This document shows positions 7,590-17,500 of a DNA stretch of 64,000 nucleotides, one piece after another; within the stretch, counting starts at the first letter, position 1; the number at the start of each line of letters is the position of its first letter. Location of the stretch: assembly GCF_030398385.1 (NCBI RefSeq), contig NZ_JAOAOQ010000014.1:76606-140605 (forward strand). The letters are read 5' to 3'. The notes beneath the pieces were generated by a model. It was given only the letters and a program-made list of their open reading frames with translations, made no database searches and was not told the origin of the DNA. The stretch is from Aquibium sp. ELW1220 (GTDB taxonomy: Bacteria; Pseudomonadota; Alphaproteobacteria; Rhizobiales; Rhizobiaceae). Made by a program: the position numbers and the translations under genes.

Positions 7590-8846
7590 TCAGTGCGGCG
7601 ATCCGAAGGTCGACGTAATCGCCTCGCCGGGCGCGCCGCGATCCCGGCGCGCGAGAAGCAGGAAGCTTGCGATCGCCAGGCCGCAGGCGACGAGCATCGT
7701 GACGGCCATGGGCAACGCCGCGTCTTCGCCGCCAAGACCGACGAGCGGCGATGCGACCGCACCCAGGCAGAACTGGAGGGCGCCGAGGACTGCGGACGCG
7801 GTTCCGGCGTTCTTCGGCACCCGGGAGATCGCGAGCGCGCTGGCATTGCCGAACACCAGCCCGTTCGCCGCCACGGCAAGGAACATCAGCGGCATCATCA
7901 GCATGGCGCCGCCCCCCGCGAGGATGACACAGCAGAGCGCCAGCGACGCGACCGCCGCGATCCCGAGACCGATCGCCGACAGGCGGCGCGGCGACACACG
8001 GCCGACGAGCTTGGCCGACACCGCCCCGAAGACCAGCACGCCGACGGCGTTGACGCCGAAGGCGACGGAATAGGCCGTCGAGGACAGGCCGAGAACCGTC
8101 TGGAAAACGAAGGGAGAGGCGGAGATGTAGGCGAACATCACCATGAAGGCGAAGGCCATCGTCAGCGTGTAGCCGAGGTAGACCCGGTTGCCGACAACGG
8201 ACCGCATCGCCGCGAACTGGGCGCCGAAGCCTGCAGGCGTGCGGCGCTCCGGCTCGAGCGTCTCGTCGATGAAGCGGGCGACGCCGAGATAGGAGATGAT
8301 CGAGAGAAGGGCGATGACGGCGAGCACCGCCCGCCAGCCGCCGGCCGATACGATGCCGGCCCCGGCAATCGGCGCCAGGATCGGCGCCACGCCGGTGATC
8401 ATCATCATGAGCTGGAACAGGCGCGCTGCCGCCACGGCATCGGGCGCGCGATCGGCGATGACCGCTCGGGCGAGGACGACGCCCGCCGCTCCGCCCAGCC
8501 CCTGCAGGAGGCGAAGCAGGATGAGGGATTCGACGTTGGGCGCCATTGCGCACAGGATACCGGAGAGAACCGCGACGCCCGTGCCGATCAGCAGGGGGCC
8601 GCGCCGGCCGAACCTGTCCGAGATCGGGCCGATCAGGAGCTGACCGGCCGCCAGACCGAGCAGGAAGCTGGTGAGTGTCATCTGGATGCCGGCTGCTCCC
8701 GATCCAAGATCGGCGGCCATGGCCGGGAAGCCCGGCAGGTACATGTCCGTCGCAAGCGGCGCGACAGCCGACAGAAGGGCCAGGACCAGAATGGCCTTGA
8801 GCGCGAGGGGCGAGGGAGAAGAAGTGGATTGTGGACTGGCGGCCAT
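7590..8846 (-). CDS. MFS drug-resistance transporter, Bcr/CflA subfamily
   Basis: 418 aa with about 12 hydrophobic segments. The first segment has the DHA1 pattern APLATDMYLPGFPAMAADL (Asp in TM1), and the TM2-3 loop carries QLLIGPISDRFGRRGPLLIG, the MFS motif A. LQGLGGAAGVVLARAVIAD (TM4-5) is typical of Bcr/CflA exporters. Likely proton-driven efflux of a small toxic compound from the inner membrane. It is divergent from an IclR-type regulator 157 bp away whose upstream region holds matched repeats, so IclR is the likely regulator. Confidence 0.9.
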   Translation of the reverse strand: MAASPQSTSSPSPLALKAILVLALLSAVAPLATDMYLPGFPAMAADLGSGAAGIQMTLTSFLLGLAAGQLLIGPISDRFGRRGPLLIGTGVAVLSGILCAMAPNVESLILLRLLQGLGGAAGVVLARAVIADRAPDAVAAARLFQLMMMITGVAPILAPIAGAGIVSAGGWRAVLAVIALLSIISYLGVARFIDETLEPERRTPAGFGAQFAAMRSVVGNRVYLGYTLTMAFAFMVMFAYISASPFVFQTVLGLSSTAYSVAFGVNAVGVLVFGAVSAKLVGRVSPRRLSAIGLGIAAVASLALCCVILAGGGAMLMMPLMFLAVAANGLVFGNASALAISRVPKNAGTASAVLGALQFCLGAVASPLVGLGGEDAALPMAVTMLVACGLAIASFLLLARRDRGAPGEAITSTFGSPH

Positions 8847-8909
8847 CCGTGCCTCGATAGCGAATGCCCGGCACGACGCTGCGGCCGGGAGATGAGAAGG
8901 ACCCGCATA

Positions 8910-8939
8910 TATCGCATTGCGGGCTGGTGTATCGCAATG
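8910..8939. promoter_or_regulatory. Putative IclR operator between exporter and IclR genes
   Basis: TATCGCATTG at 8910-8919 and TATCGCAATG at 8930-8939 form a direct repeat 20 bp apart; CATTGCG at 8915-8921 and CGCAATG at 8933-8939 also form an inverted repeat. Location in the divergent promoter region suggests the IclR site. Inferred. Confidence 0.5.
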
Positions 8940-9003
8940 GTATGCAAACGACGCAGGGAAGTGTCAAGACATCCTGGCGCGTGCATGAGAGGCATGAGCA
9001 AAC

Positions 9004-9771
9004 ATGGAGCCTGAGGACAGGACGGCAGGGATTCAGGTGATTGCGCGGGCGGCGTCGATCATGCGGCTGCTCAGCGAGCATCCGCCCGGACTGAGCCTGA
9101 GCGCCATCGCGGCGGAGATCGGCCTGGCGCGGTCGACCGTGCAGCGCATCGTCCAGGCGCTGCAGGCCGAGGGCATGGTGGAACTGGCCGGGCCGCAGGG
9201 TGGTTTCCAGCTCGGCCCGACGCTGGCCCAGCTCGTCTACCGCCAGCAGGCCGACATCGTGACGGTGGCGCGCCCGCTGCTGGAGGCGCTCTGCAACGAG
9301 ATCGAGGAAACAGTCGCGCTCTGCGGGCTGGCAGGCAGCCAGGTGACGACCCTTGATCGATGCGTCGCCGAGCGGACGCTGCGCGTGGTCTTTCCCTTGG
9401 GGACGATCCCTCACCCGGCGCATCGCCTCGCCCCCGGCCTGGCGATCCTGTCGGCCTTGCCGGAAGCGCGGGTGACGCAACTGCTCGCGGGCTCGGTTCC
9501 GCCGCGGGATCTCGCGGCGACTCAGGCCGAGATCGCGCGCATCAGGACGACGGACCTGGCGCTGGACAGCAGCGACTTCAATCCGGAGCTGGCCGGCTTC
9601 GCAGTGCCGCTCCGGAGCGGCTTCGGCGTGCATGCCATCGCGGCCATCGTGCCCGCGGCGCGGGCAGGCGGCCAGGCCGACCGGATCCACGGCGCCATCC
9701 TCGCGTGCCGGGACGCCATCGAAGCGAAGCTCGGCGAGCCCGCGACGGCGGCTGCAAGCAGCCGCCGATGA
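9004..9771 (+). CDS. IclR family transcriptional regulator
   Basis: 255 aa. N-terminal HTH with PPGLSLSAIAAEIGLARSTVQRIVQALQAEGMV (residues about 24-58), followed by the IclR effector domain: PLLEALCNEIEETVALCGLAGSQVTTLDR, LGTIPHPAHRLAPGLAILSALP, and a C-terminal GFGVHAIAAIVPAAR. Divergent from the Bcr/CflA-type exporter and probably its regulator and its own. Unlike many IclR proteins that control catabolic genes, the only clear neighbour target is an efflux pump. Confidence 0.9.
   Translation: MEPEDRTAGIQVIARAASIMRLLSEHPPGLSLSAIAAEIGLARSTVQRIVQALQAEGMVELAGPQGGFQLGPTLAQLVYRQQADIVTVARPLLEALCNEIEETVALCGLAGSQVTTLDRCVAERTLRVVFPLGTIPHPAHRLAPGLAILSALPEARVTQLLAGSVPPRDLAATQAEIARIRTTDLALDSSDFNPELAGFAVPLRSGFGVHAIAAIVPAARAGGQADRIHGAILACRDAIEAKLGEPATAAASSRR
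9746..9767. terminator. Strong hairpin at the 3' end of the iclR gene
   Basis: CGGCGGCTGC / GCAGCCGCCG, 10-bp perfect stem with a 2-nt loop, inside the last codons of the IclR gene and facing the convergent macB stop. There is no clear T run, so terminator function is uncertain. Confidence 0.35.
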
Positions 9772-9826
9772 CGTTTACCATCGACGGCTGCCCCCAACCC
9801 AGGCGCCGGCGAGCCGCCGAACGGCC

Positions 9827-11794
9827 CTATCCCTTCGCCAGCGCCGCCACCGGGTCGAGCCGGGAGGCGTTGCGCGCCGGCAGGTAGCCGAAGGCCACGC
9901 CGATGAGGCTCGAGCAGAGAAAGGCGGCGACGATCGAGGTCGTCGAATAGACCAGGCCGAAGCCGGTATCGAGCAGGGTGAAGACGAGGCCGAAGCCGAG
10001 CGCGGCGGCGATGCCCAGGAAGCCGCCGATCAGGCAGACCAGCACCGCCTCGATCAGGAACTGCTGCATGATGTCGCCCTGCCTGGCGCCGACCGCCATG
10101 CGCACGCCGATCTCGGAGACCCGCTCGGAGACCGAGACGAGCATGATGTTCATGACGCCGATGCCGCCGACGACGAGCGATATCACGGCGATGGCCGCGA
10201 TCAGGATCTGCATCGTCTGAGTGGTGCTGGTGATCGTCGCGCGGATGTCGTCGCTGTTGATGATGAAGAAATCCTTCGAGCCGTGCCGGCGCGTGAGGAA
10301 TTCGGTAACCGCCTGCTCGGCGAGGCCCGTGTCCACGCCGTCGTCGACCTTGACGGTGATGGAGCGCAGCGACATGGAACCGAGGATGCGCGCCTGCACC
10401 GTGGTGTAGGGGGTGTAGATCGTCAGGTTCTCGCTGCCGCCCGGGCCGGTCTGGCTCGTTTCGACGATGCCCACCACGCGCAGCGGCACCTTGCCGAGAA
10501 GGATCGTCCGGCCGAGCAGGCCGGCGGCATCGTCGCCGAACAGGGCGTCGCGGGCATTCTCGTCCAGCACGGCTTCCTGCGCCATGTCCCGCACGGCTGC
10601 GGCGTCGAACAGGCGCCCCTCCACCAGCGTCATGCCCGTGGCGTCGAAATAGCGGTCGCCGACGCCGGTGACCTGCGCATTCGCCTCGACGGAGTCGTAG
10701 CGCGCGACGACGGAGGTCGTGACCGCCGGCGTGACCGCCGCCACGTAGGGCTGCCGCGCCAGTGCCTCCGCGTCGTCGACGACCAGGGTGGTGATGCGCC
10801 CCGACCGCGTGTCGCCGTAGCTCGTGCCCGCGAATATCTGCAGCGTGCTGGTGCCGAGGCTCGAGATGTTTTCCAGGATCTTCTGCTGCGTGCCCGATCC
10901 GAGCGCGACTACGGAGACCACGGAGGCGATGCCGATTATGATCCCGAGCATGGTGAGGAAGGTGCGGAGCCGGTGCGCCCGCATGGCGAGGACGGCCATG
11001 CGGAATGCTTCGCGCCCCCGGTTGAGGAGCCCGCGCAGCGCGCCCGCGGCGGCGGCGTCGTCGGCGGCGGCAGGCGCGGCGGCACCCCGCGACGGTGTGC
11101 ACCGTCCCGAGGTCCTCTCGTCCGAGACGATGACGCCGTCGCTGATCTCGACGATGCGGTCGGCACGGGCGGCGATCGACTTGTCGTGCGTCACGATGAC
11201 GACCGTCCGGCCCTCGGCGTGGAGTTCGTCGAGGATGCGCAGCACCTCCTGGCCGCTATGGCTGTCCAGCGCGCCGGTCGGTTCGTCGGCGAGGATGACC
11301 CGCGCGTCGTTCATCAGTGCACGCGCGATCGAGACGCGCTGCTGCTGGCCGCCCGACAGCTGGCCGGGGCGGTGGGAAGTCCGCTCGGTCATGCCGAGGC
11401 GGCCGAGCAGCGCGGCGGCCCTGTCGCGGCGGCGACGCTGGTCGGCCCCGGCATAGATCGCCGGGATCTCGACGTTGCCGAGCGCGGTCAGTTCCGCCAG
11501 CAGATGGTAGCGCTGGAAGATGAAGCCGAAATGCTCGCGCCGCAGTTCCGCCAGTTCGTCGGGAGAGAGCGCGGATGCCTCGCGGCCCTGAAGGCGGTAG
11601 CTGCCGGCGGTCGGCCGGTCCAGACAGCCGAGAATGTTCATCAGCGTCGACTTGCCGGAACCGGAGGCGCCGACGATCGCCACCATCTCGCCGTCGTCGA
11701 TGGTCAGGTCGACGTCCTTCAGAACCGCGATGGTGCCCTCGCCCGAGGGATATTCGCGCGTGATGCCCTTCAGCTCGATGAACGGGTCCGCCAT
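9827..11794 (-). CDS. macB: MacB-type ABC transporter (ATPase fused to FtsX-like permease)
   Basis: 655 aa, the MacB length. N-terminal ATPase: Walker A GASGSGKST (residues 42-50), signature LSGGQQQRVSIARAL (about 140), Walker B VILADEPTGALD. A linker leads to TM1 (LRTFLTMLGIIIGIASVVSVVAL), a large periplasmic domain with FAGTSYGDTRSGR, then three C-terminal TM segments including VISLVVGGIGVMNIMLVSVSERVSEIGVR. MacB works by mechanotransmission with MacA and an outer-membrane channel to expel substrates from the periplasm. Last gene of the efflux operon; MacA is encoded 2 nt upstream and a NodT-like channel before that, so the complex can be complete. Confidence 0.95.
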   Translation of the reverse strand: MADPFIELKGITREYPSGEGTIAVLKDVDLTIDDGEMVAIVGASGSGKSTLMNILGCLDRPTAGSYRLQGREASALSPDELAELRREHFGFIFQRYHLLAELTALGNVEIPAIYAGADQRRRRDRAAALLGRLGMTERTSHRPGQLSGGQQQRVSIARALMNDARVILADEPTGALDSHSGQEVLRILDELHAEGRTVVIVTHDKSIAARADRIVEISDGVIVSDERTSGRCTPSRGAAAPAAADDAAAAGALRGLLNRGREAFRMAVLAMRAHRLRTFLTMLGIIIGIASVVSVVALGSGTQQKILENISSLGTSTLQIFAGTSYGDTRSGRITTLVVDDAEALARQPYVAAVTPAVTTSVVARYDSVEANAQVTGVGDRYFDATGMTLVEGRLFDAAAVRDMAQEAVLDENARDALFGDDAAGLLGRTILLGKVPLRVVGIVETSQTGPGGSENLTIYTPYTTVQARILGSMSLRSITVKVDDGVDTGLAEQAVTEFLTRRHGSKDFFIINSDDIRATITSTTQTMQILIAAIAVISLVVGGIGVMNIMLVSVSERVSEIGVRMAVGARQGDIMQQFLIEAVLVCLIGGFLGIAAALGFGLVFTLLDTGFGLVYSTTSIVAAFLCSSLIGVAFGYLPARNASRLDPVAALAKG

Positions 11795-11796
11795 GG

Positions 11797-13008
11797 TCAG
11801 AACCCCATCGGCCCGCCGGGTCCGCCGGGCCCCATCAAGGCACCGGAGGACTGCGCGACCGCCACACCGGTGACGACGATGTCGCCTTCGGCCAGACCAT
11901 CGCGCACCTCGGCCGTGACCTTGTCGTTGAGACCGATCTCGATCCGACGTTCGGAGACCTGCCCGTCCTCGCCGAGGACGCGCACGGCATGGCTGCCGTC
12001 GGCGTCGCCTGGCCCCAGCGCGGCGGCAGGCACGACGAGCACGTCGGTCGCGCTGCCGAGCACGATGTGGACCTGCGCGGTCATGTAGGTCCTCAGCCGC
12101 CCATCGGCATTGGGAACGTCGAAGATGCCGTTGTAGTAGATGGCTTCGGAGGAGGAGGTCGACGACGTGCTGGTGGTGGACGTGCTGATGCTGGTGTCGT
12201 TGCGGATCGATTCGGGAGCCGGCTCGATCGAGGCCAGCACGGCGTCATAGCGGCGGTCGGGTTCGCCGATGATGGTGAACCAGACCGGCTGCCCCGGACG
12301 CACCTTGACGACGTCGGCTTCCGAGATCTCCGCCCGCACCGTCATCGTGTCGAGCTGGCCGAGAATGACGATGGTGGGCGTGGACTGGGTGGCGTTGACG
12401 GTCTGGCCTTCCTGGCTGACGATCGCCAGCACGGTGCCGTCGATCGGTGCCGTGATCCTGGTGTAGCCGATGTTCGCCTTCGCGGTCTCGATGGCGACCT
12501 CGCCCTGCGCGATCAGGGCGTCGAGCGCCTCGATCTGCGCGCGGGTGACCGCCGCGGCCGCAGCGGCGCTGTCGTAGTCGGCCTGCGAGACGGCGCGCTT
12601 CTCGATCATCTGCTGCTGGCGGACCAGGGTCTGCTCGTCGAGCGCGAGCTGGGCCTGCTTTTCCAGCCGCTGCGCCTTCACGTTGGCGAGCGCGGCCTGC
12701 GACGTCTTCAGCGCGTTGTCCTGGGTCACGGAATCGATCTCGGCGACCAGATCCCCCGCCTTGACGGACTGGCCGAGCCCGACCTTCAGCGCAACGATGC
12801 GACCGGACACCTGGGCTCCGACCGCAACCAGCCTGACCGGCTTCAGCGTGCCGGTGGCGAGGACCGATTCCTCGACGTCGCCGCGGGAGACGGCCGACGT
12901 CAGCAGCGAGGGCTGCTTTTCGGCGAGGAACCTGTCCCAGATGAACCAGCCGGCCGCGGCGACGGCGAGCGCGAGGCACACGGCCCCGACGAGCCTTCCG
13001 ATCTTCAT
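11797..13008 (-). CDS. macA: MacA-like periplasmic adaptor (HlyD family)
   Basis: 403 aa from ATG 13008. Signal anchor at residues 5-25 (VGAVCLALAVAAAGWFIWD). Adaptor architecture: LVAVGAQVSGRIVALKVGLGQSVKAGDLVAEID (lipoyl half), an Ala/Gln/Glu-rich alpha hairpin with LANVKAQRLEKQAQLALDEQT, second lipoyl half (IGYTRITAPIDGTVLAI), then a beta-barrel domain and membrane-proximal domain with RYDAVLASIEP. A Ser/Thr run (about 310-325) interrupts the barrel. Starts by ATGA overlap with the outer-membrane factor gene, followed directly by macB. Confidence 0.93.
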   Translation of the reverse strand: MKIGRLVGAVCLALAVAAAGWFIWDRFLAEKQPSLLTSAVSRGDVEESVLATGTLKPVRLVAVGAQVSGRIVALKVGLGQSVKAGDLVAEIDSVTQDNALKTSQAALANVKAQRLEKQAQLALDEQTLVRQQQMIEKRAVSQADYDSAAAAAAVTRAQIEALDALIAQGEVAIETAKANIGYTRITAPIDGTVLAIVSQEGQTVNATQSTPTIVILGQLDTMTVRAEISEADVVKVRPGQPVWFTIIGEPDRRYDAVLASIEPAPESIRNDTSISTSTTSTSSTSSSEAIYYNGIFDVPNADGRLRTYMTAQVHIVLGSATDVLVVPAAALGPGDADGSHAVRVLGEDGQVSERRIEIGLNDKVTAEVRDGLAEGDIVVTGVAVAQSSGALMGPGGPGGPMGF

Positions 13009-14549
13009 GGCTTCCTCCCGACACCCGCTCCAGGCAGGCTGCCAGATTTTGCGAGACGCGGGCCGGCGGCGGCGTCGACAATTTCCGGTTTCGACGCGTC
13101 GACGGCCCCGTCCCAGCCGCCGCCGAGCGCCTTGTTGAGCGCGATGTAGTCGATGGTGATCGCGAGTCGGCTCTGGATGAGCGCGTCCTCGGCCGAATAG
13201 AGGGAACGTTCGGCCTCGAGCAGTTCGAGAAAGCTCGTCGAGCCCGACTGGTAGAGCGTGCGCGCGAGCGAGGCGCCTTCGCGGTAATGTCCGGCCGAGG
13301 CGGCAAGCCGGGCGTAGCGGACCCGCTCCCGGCCGAGCGAGACGATTGCGTTCTCGACGTCCTCCAGTGCGGTCAGGACCGCAGCGCGGAAGGCGACGAA
13401 GGACTGGTCGCGCTGCGCACGCGCAACATCGGCTGCGGCCGCCAGCTGTCCGGCGTCGAAGACCGGGATGGTGAGGGTCGGCCCGAACGACCAGCCGATG
13501 GAGGAGCCCTTGCCCAGGTCGCCGAGCTTCAGACCGCTGGTCGCGATGTCGCCACTCAGGCTGACCGAGGGGTAGCGGTCGGCCTCGGCCTTGCCGACCA
13601 GCGCCGTGGACTGCGCATGCTGGCGCTCGGCCAGACGGACATCGGGCCGCGACAGGAGGATGTCGGCGGGAATGCCGACGGGGATCGGCAGCCTGGGAGC
13701 CGGGATCGGCGCCGCTTTCTTCAGGCGATCGATCAGGGCCGCGGGCGGCCGGCCGGTCAGCACGGACAGCCGATGCACCGCCTGGGCATAGCCTGCCTCC
13801 AGCGTCGGCACGTCGGCCTCCGTGCTCGCGGCCTGTCCGGAGGCATTGGCCACGTCGACGGCGGACGCCGCGCCGGCCTCCAGCCTCGTGCGGGTCAGCA
13901 CCACGGTCTCGTGCTGCGAAGCCGCCGTGCGCCGCGCGAGTGCCGCGCGGGCCTGATAGCCCCGCGCCTCGGCGTAGCTGGAGGCGACGTCTCCGATCAG
14001 GGTCAGCAGCGTGTTGCGCAGGTCTTCTTCGGCCGCATCCATGCCGTAGCGCGCCGCCTCGACCGTGCGCCGCCTGCCGCCGAACAGGTCCAGTTCCCAG
14101 CTGGCGTCGAAGCCGGCCTGGTAGAGGCTCGACTTCGCGCCCGATCCGGACGTGGAGGCTGCGCTTTGGCTGCGCGTCGCCGACGCCGCCCCGTCTGCCG
14201 ACGGCCAGAACGTTCCGGCGCTCTGGCGGTAGCTGGCGCGGGCCTCCCGGATCCGCGCCCTGGAGGCGGCGACGTCGAGGTTGCCGGCGACGGCCTCCTC
14301 GATCAGCGCGTTCAGCGTCTCGTCGCCCAGCCTGCGCCACCATCGGGACAGTTCGGGCGGCTTCGACATGACCGCCCCGCTCGTGGCCGCCCACTGGAAC
14401 GGCAGTGCCATCTCCGGCCTGTGGTAATCCGGCCCGACGACGCAGCCGCTGGCGAGGGCGGCCATCAGCGCGAGGGCCGGCACGCTTCGCCGCCTTGCGG
14501 CGAAGCAAGGCGTGGGCCGCATCTTCAGGGGTGTCACGCGGTCATGCAT
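13005..14549 (-). CDS. NodT/OprM-type outer-membrane efflux lipoprotein
   Basis: 514 aa from ATG 14549, which lies 2 nt after the RND pump stop. Signal sequence ending in a lipobox LASGC (Cys about residue 36), then VGPDYHRPEMALPFQW, the classic NodT start. Two OEP repeats follow: WWRRLGDETLNALIEEAVAGNLDVAASRARIREARA and the second half with PVFDAGQLAAAADVARAQRDQ. It forms the trimeric outer-membrane channel. Being placed between the RND pump and the MacAB genes, it could serve both. Ends by ATGA overlap with the macA-like gene. Confidence 0.93.
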   Translation of the reverse strand: MHDRVTPLKMRPTPCFAARRRSVPALALMAALASGCVVGPDYHRPEMALPFQWAATSGAVMSKPPELSRWWRRLGDETLNALIEEAVAGNLDVAASRARIREARASYRQSAGTFWPSADGAASATRSQSAASTSGSGAKSSLYQAGFDASWELDLFGGRRRTVEAARYGMDAAEEDLRNTLLTLIGDVASSYAEARGYQARAALARRTAASQHETVVLTRTRLEAGAASAVDVANASGQAASTEADVPTLEAGYAQAVHRLSVLTGRPPAALIDRLKKAAPIPAPRLPIPVGIPADILLSRPDVRLAERQHAQSTALVGKAEADRYPSVSLSGDIATSGLKLGDLGKGSSIGWSFGPTLTIPVFDAGQLAAAADVARAQRDQSFVAFRAAVLTALEDVENAIVSLGRERVRYARLAASAGHYREGASLARTLYQSGSTSFLELLEAERSLYSAEDALIQSRLAITIDYIALNKALGGGWDGAVDASKPEIVDAAAGPRLAKSGSLPGAGVGRKP

Positions 14550-14551
14550 AC

Positions 14552-17500
14552 TCACGCCTCGGTCTTCCGGGTTTCGCGTCGATCGCCGCGGCCGGTCGTC
14601 AGCCGCGCGGTCAGCCAGGACAGGCAGACGAACAGCAGAGGCACGAAGAAGACGCCGAGCACGGTGGCAGAGAGCATGCCTCCCATCACGCCGATCCCGA
14701 TGGCGTTCTGCGCCGCCGAGCCGGCGCCGGTGGCAATTGCCAGCGGGAGGACGCCAAGGATGAAGGCGAGCGATGTCATGACGATCGGACGAAGCCGCAG
14801 GCGGGAGGCCTCGACCACTGCCTCCACGGCGCCATGGCCGCGGCCGACCAGATCCCTGGCGAATTCCACGATCAGGATCGCGTTCTTGGCGGTGAGGCCG
14901 ATGGTGGTGAGCAGGCCGACCTTGAAATAGACGTCGTTCGACTGGTCGAAGAGCCACGCCGCCAGCAAGGCGCCGAACACGCCGACCGGCACCGCCAGGA
15001 TCACCGCGAGGGGGACCGACCAGCTCTCATAGAGCGCCGCCAGACACAGGAAGACGACGAGCAGCGAGACGGCATAGAGCATCATCGCCTGCGAGCCGGC
15101 GAGGCGCTCCTGATAGGACAGTCCAGACCACGACGCGGAATAGCCGCCGGGCAGTGCCGCCACGAGCCGTTCCGCTTCGGTCATCGCCTCGCCGGAGCTG
15201 GCGCCGGGAGCCGCCTGGCCGTTGATGGAAACCGCCGCCGTGCCGTTGAAGCGCGCGAGCGACGGCGACCCCTGCACCCACTGCGTGGTGGCGAAGGCGG
15301 AGAACGGCACCATCTCGCCGCCCTCGTTCCTGGCGTACCAGCGGTCGAGATCCTCCGGCTGCATGCGGAACGGCGCGTCCGCCTGCACGTAGACCGGCTT
15401 TATCTCGCCGTTGTAGATGAAGTCGTTCACGTCGGTGCCCGAGAAGACGGTGTTGATCAGGCTGTCGATCGCCGAAAGATCGATGCCCATCGCTCCCGCC
15501 TTCTCCTGGTCGATGTCGATCTTGAGCTGGGCCTCCAGCGTGCGGGTGTTGCCGCGAATGTTGGCGATCACGGCGTTGCCGGCCGTCCGGTCGGCCAGCA
15601 CGTTGCTCGCCTCGATCAGCGCGTCGCGGCCCCGGTTGCCCGTGTCCTCCAGATACATGTCGAAGCCGCTGGACTGGCCGAGGCCCTGGATCGCAGGCGG
15701 CGCGAGAACGAAGACCCGGGCATCGCGGATCTGTCGGAAATAGGCCGACGCACGTTGCGCGACGGCGGACGCGGAAAGGCGCGGGTCGGTTCTGAGATCG
15801 AAGTCCCTCAGGCGGATGAAACCCATGGCGGCGTTTTCGCCACTGCCTCCGAAGCTGAAGCCGAGGTTCATGAACGCGCTCTGGACCGCTTCCTTCTCGT
15901 AGGTGAGGTAGTAGTTCTCCACCATGTCGATGACGGCCTGGGTGCGCGCGGCGTTGGCCCCGTCGGGCAGCGTGATCTGGGTGATCAGCACGCCCTGGTC
16001 CTCTTCCGGCAGGAAGGAGGTGGGGAGCTCGGCGTAGAGACCCCAGGCTGCCGCCAGGAGCGCGCCGAACACCGCGAACATCCGCAGCGGACGCACGACC
16101 ACCGCGCCCACGGTGGCGACATAGCCTCCCGTGAGACGCGCAAAGCCGCGCTCGAACCATCCGAGCCAGCGGTCGAGGAAGCCGTCATGCGAGGGCCGGA
16201 GCATCAGCGCGCAAAGCGCCGGCGTGAGGACGATCGCGACCGTTACCGAGAGCAGCATGGCGCTCGCGATGGTGACCGAGAACTGGCGGTAGATGACGCC
16301 CACGGAACCGGAAAAGAACGCCATGGGAATGAAGACGGCGGTGAGCACCAGCGCGATGCCGACCAGCGCCCCGGTGATCTCGCCCATGGACTTCTCTGTC
16401 GCCTCGCGGGCCGGCAGCTTCTCCTCGCGCATGACGCGCTCGACGTTCTCGACCACGACGATGGCATCGTCGACCAGCAGGCCGATCGCCAGCACCATGG
16501 CGAACATGGTCAGCATGTTGATGGAATAGCCGAGCGCCGCGAGCACCCCGAACGTGCCCATCAGCACGACGGGGACCGCGATCATGGGGATGAGCGTGGC
16601 GCGCAGGTTGCGGAGAAACAGGAGCAGCACCAGGAAGACGAGGACCACGGCCTCGATCAGCGTTTCCACCACCTTCTCGATGGACAGCTCGACGAAGGGC
16701 GTCGTCTCGTAGGAATAGGCGATCGCGACACCTTCCGGCAGCGAGTCCGCCAGGGCGTCGAGCTCGGCGTGGACACGGGCCGCCGTGGAGATCGCATTGG
16801 CGCCCGAGGCGAGCTGGACGCCGAAGCCGGCGGCCGGGGCTCCGCTGAAGCTGGAACTCTGACCATAGGTCTCCAGTCCGACCTCGATGCGGGCGACGTC
16901 GCCGAGCCGCACGACCGAACCGTCGGCGGCCGTCTTGAGCACGATGCGCTCGAATTCCTCGACCGACGACATCTGTGTCCGCGCCACGATGTTGGCCTTG
17001 AGCTGCTGTCCGGTCACGACTGGCGTGGCGCCGATCGACCCGGCCGCAATCTGGACGTTCTGCGAACCGATCGCCGCGGTGACGTCGCCCGGAACGAGCT
17101 GGAATTTCTGCATCGCCGACGGGTCGAGCCAGACCCGCATGGCAAAGCCGGAGCCGAAGGTCTGGAGCGAGCCGACGCCCTCCAGCCGCTCGACACGCTC
17201 CTCGATCTGGCTGGACATGATGTCGGACAGCTCGGAGGAGCTGTAGCGGCCATCCTGCGAGACGATGTTGCCGATCATGAGAATACCGGACGGCGCGCGG
17301 CTGACGCGCACGCCGATGTCGAGCACCGCATCGGGCAGCTGCGACTCGACGGTGGAAAGCTTGTTCTGCACCTCGACCTGCGCCAGCTCCGGATCGGTAC
17401 CGTTGGCGAAGGTGAGCGAGATCGAGGAGGAGCCGGTGTTGGACGTCGATTCCATGTAGAGCAGGCCGTCGAGGCCCGTCATGGCGCTCTCGATCTTCCT

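Noticed and set aside
6331-9690. Long minus-strand open frame over the monooxygenase, exporter and IclR region
   Set aside because: Composition is Arg/Pro-rich shadow-like, and it spans real genes on both strands.
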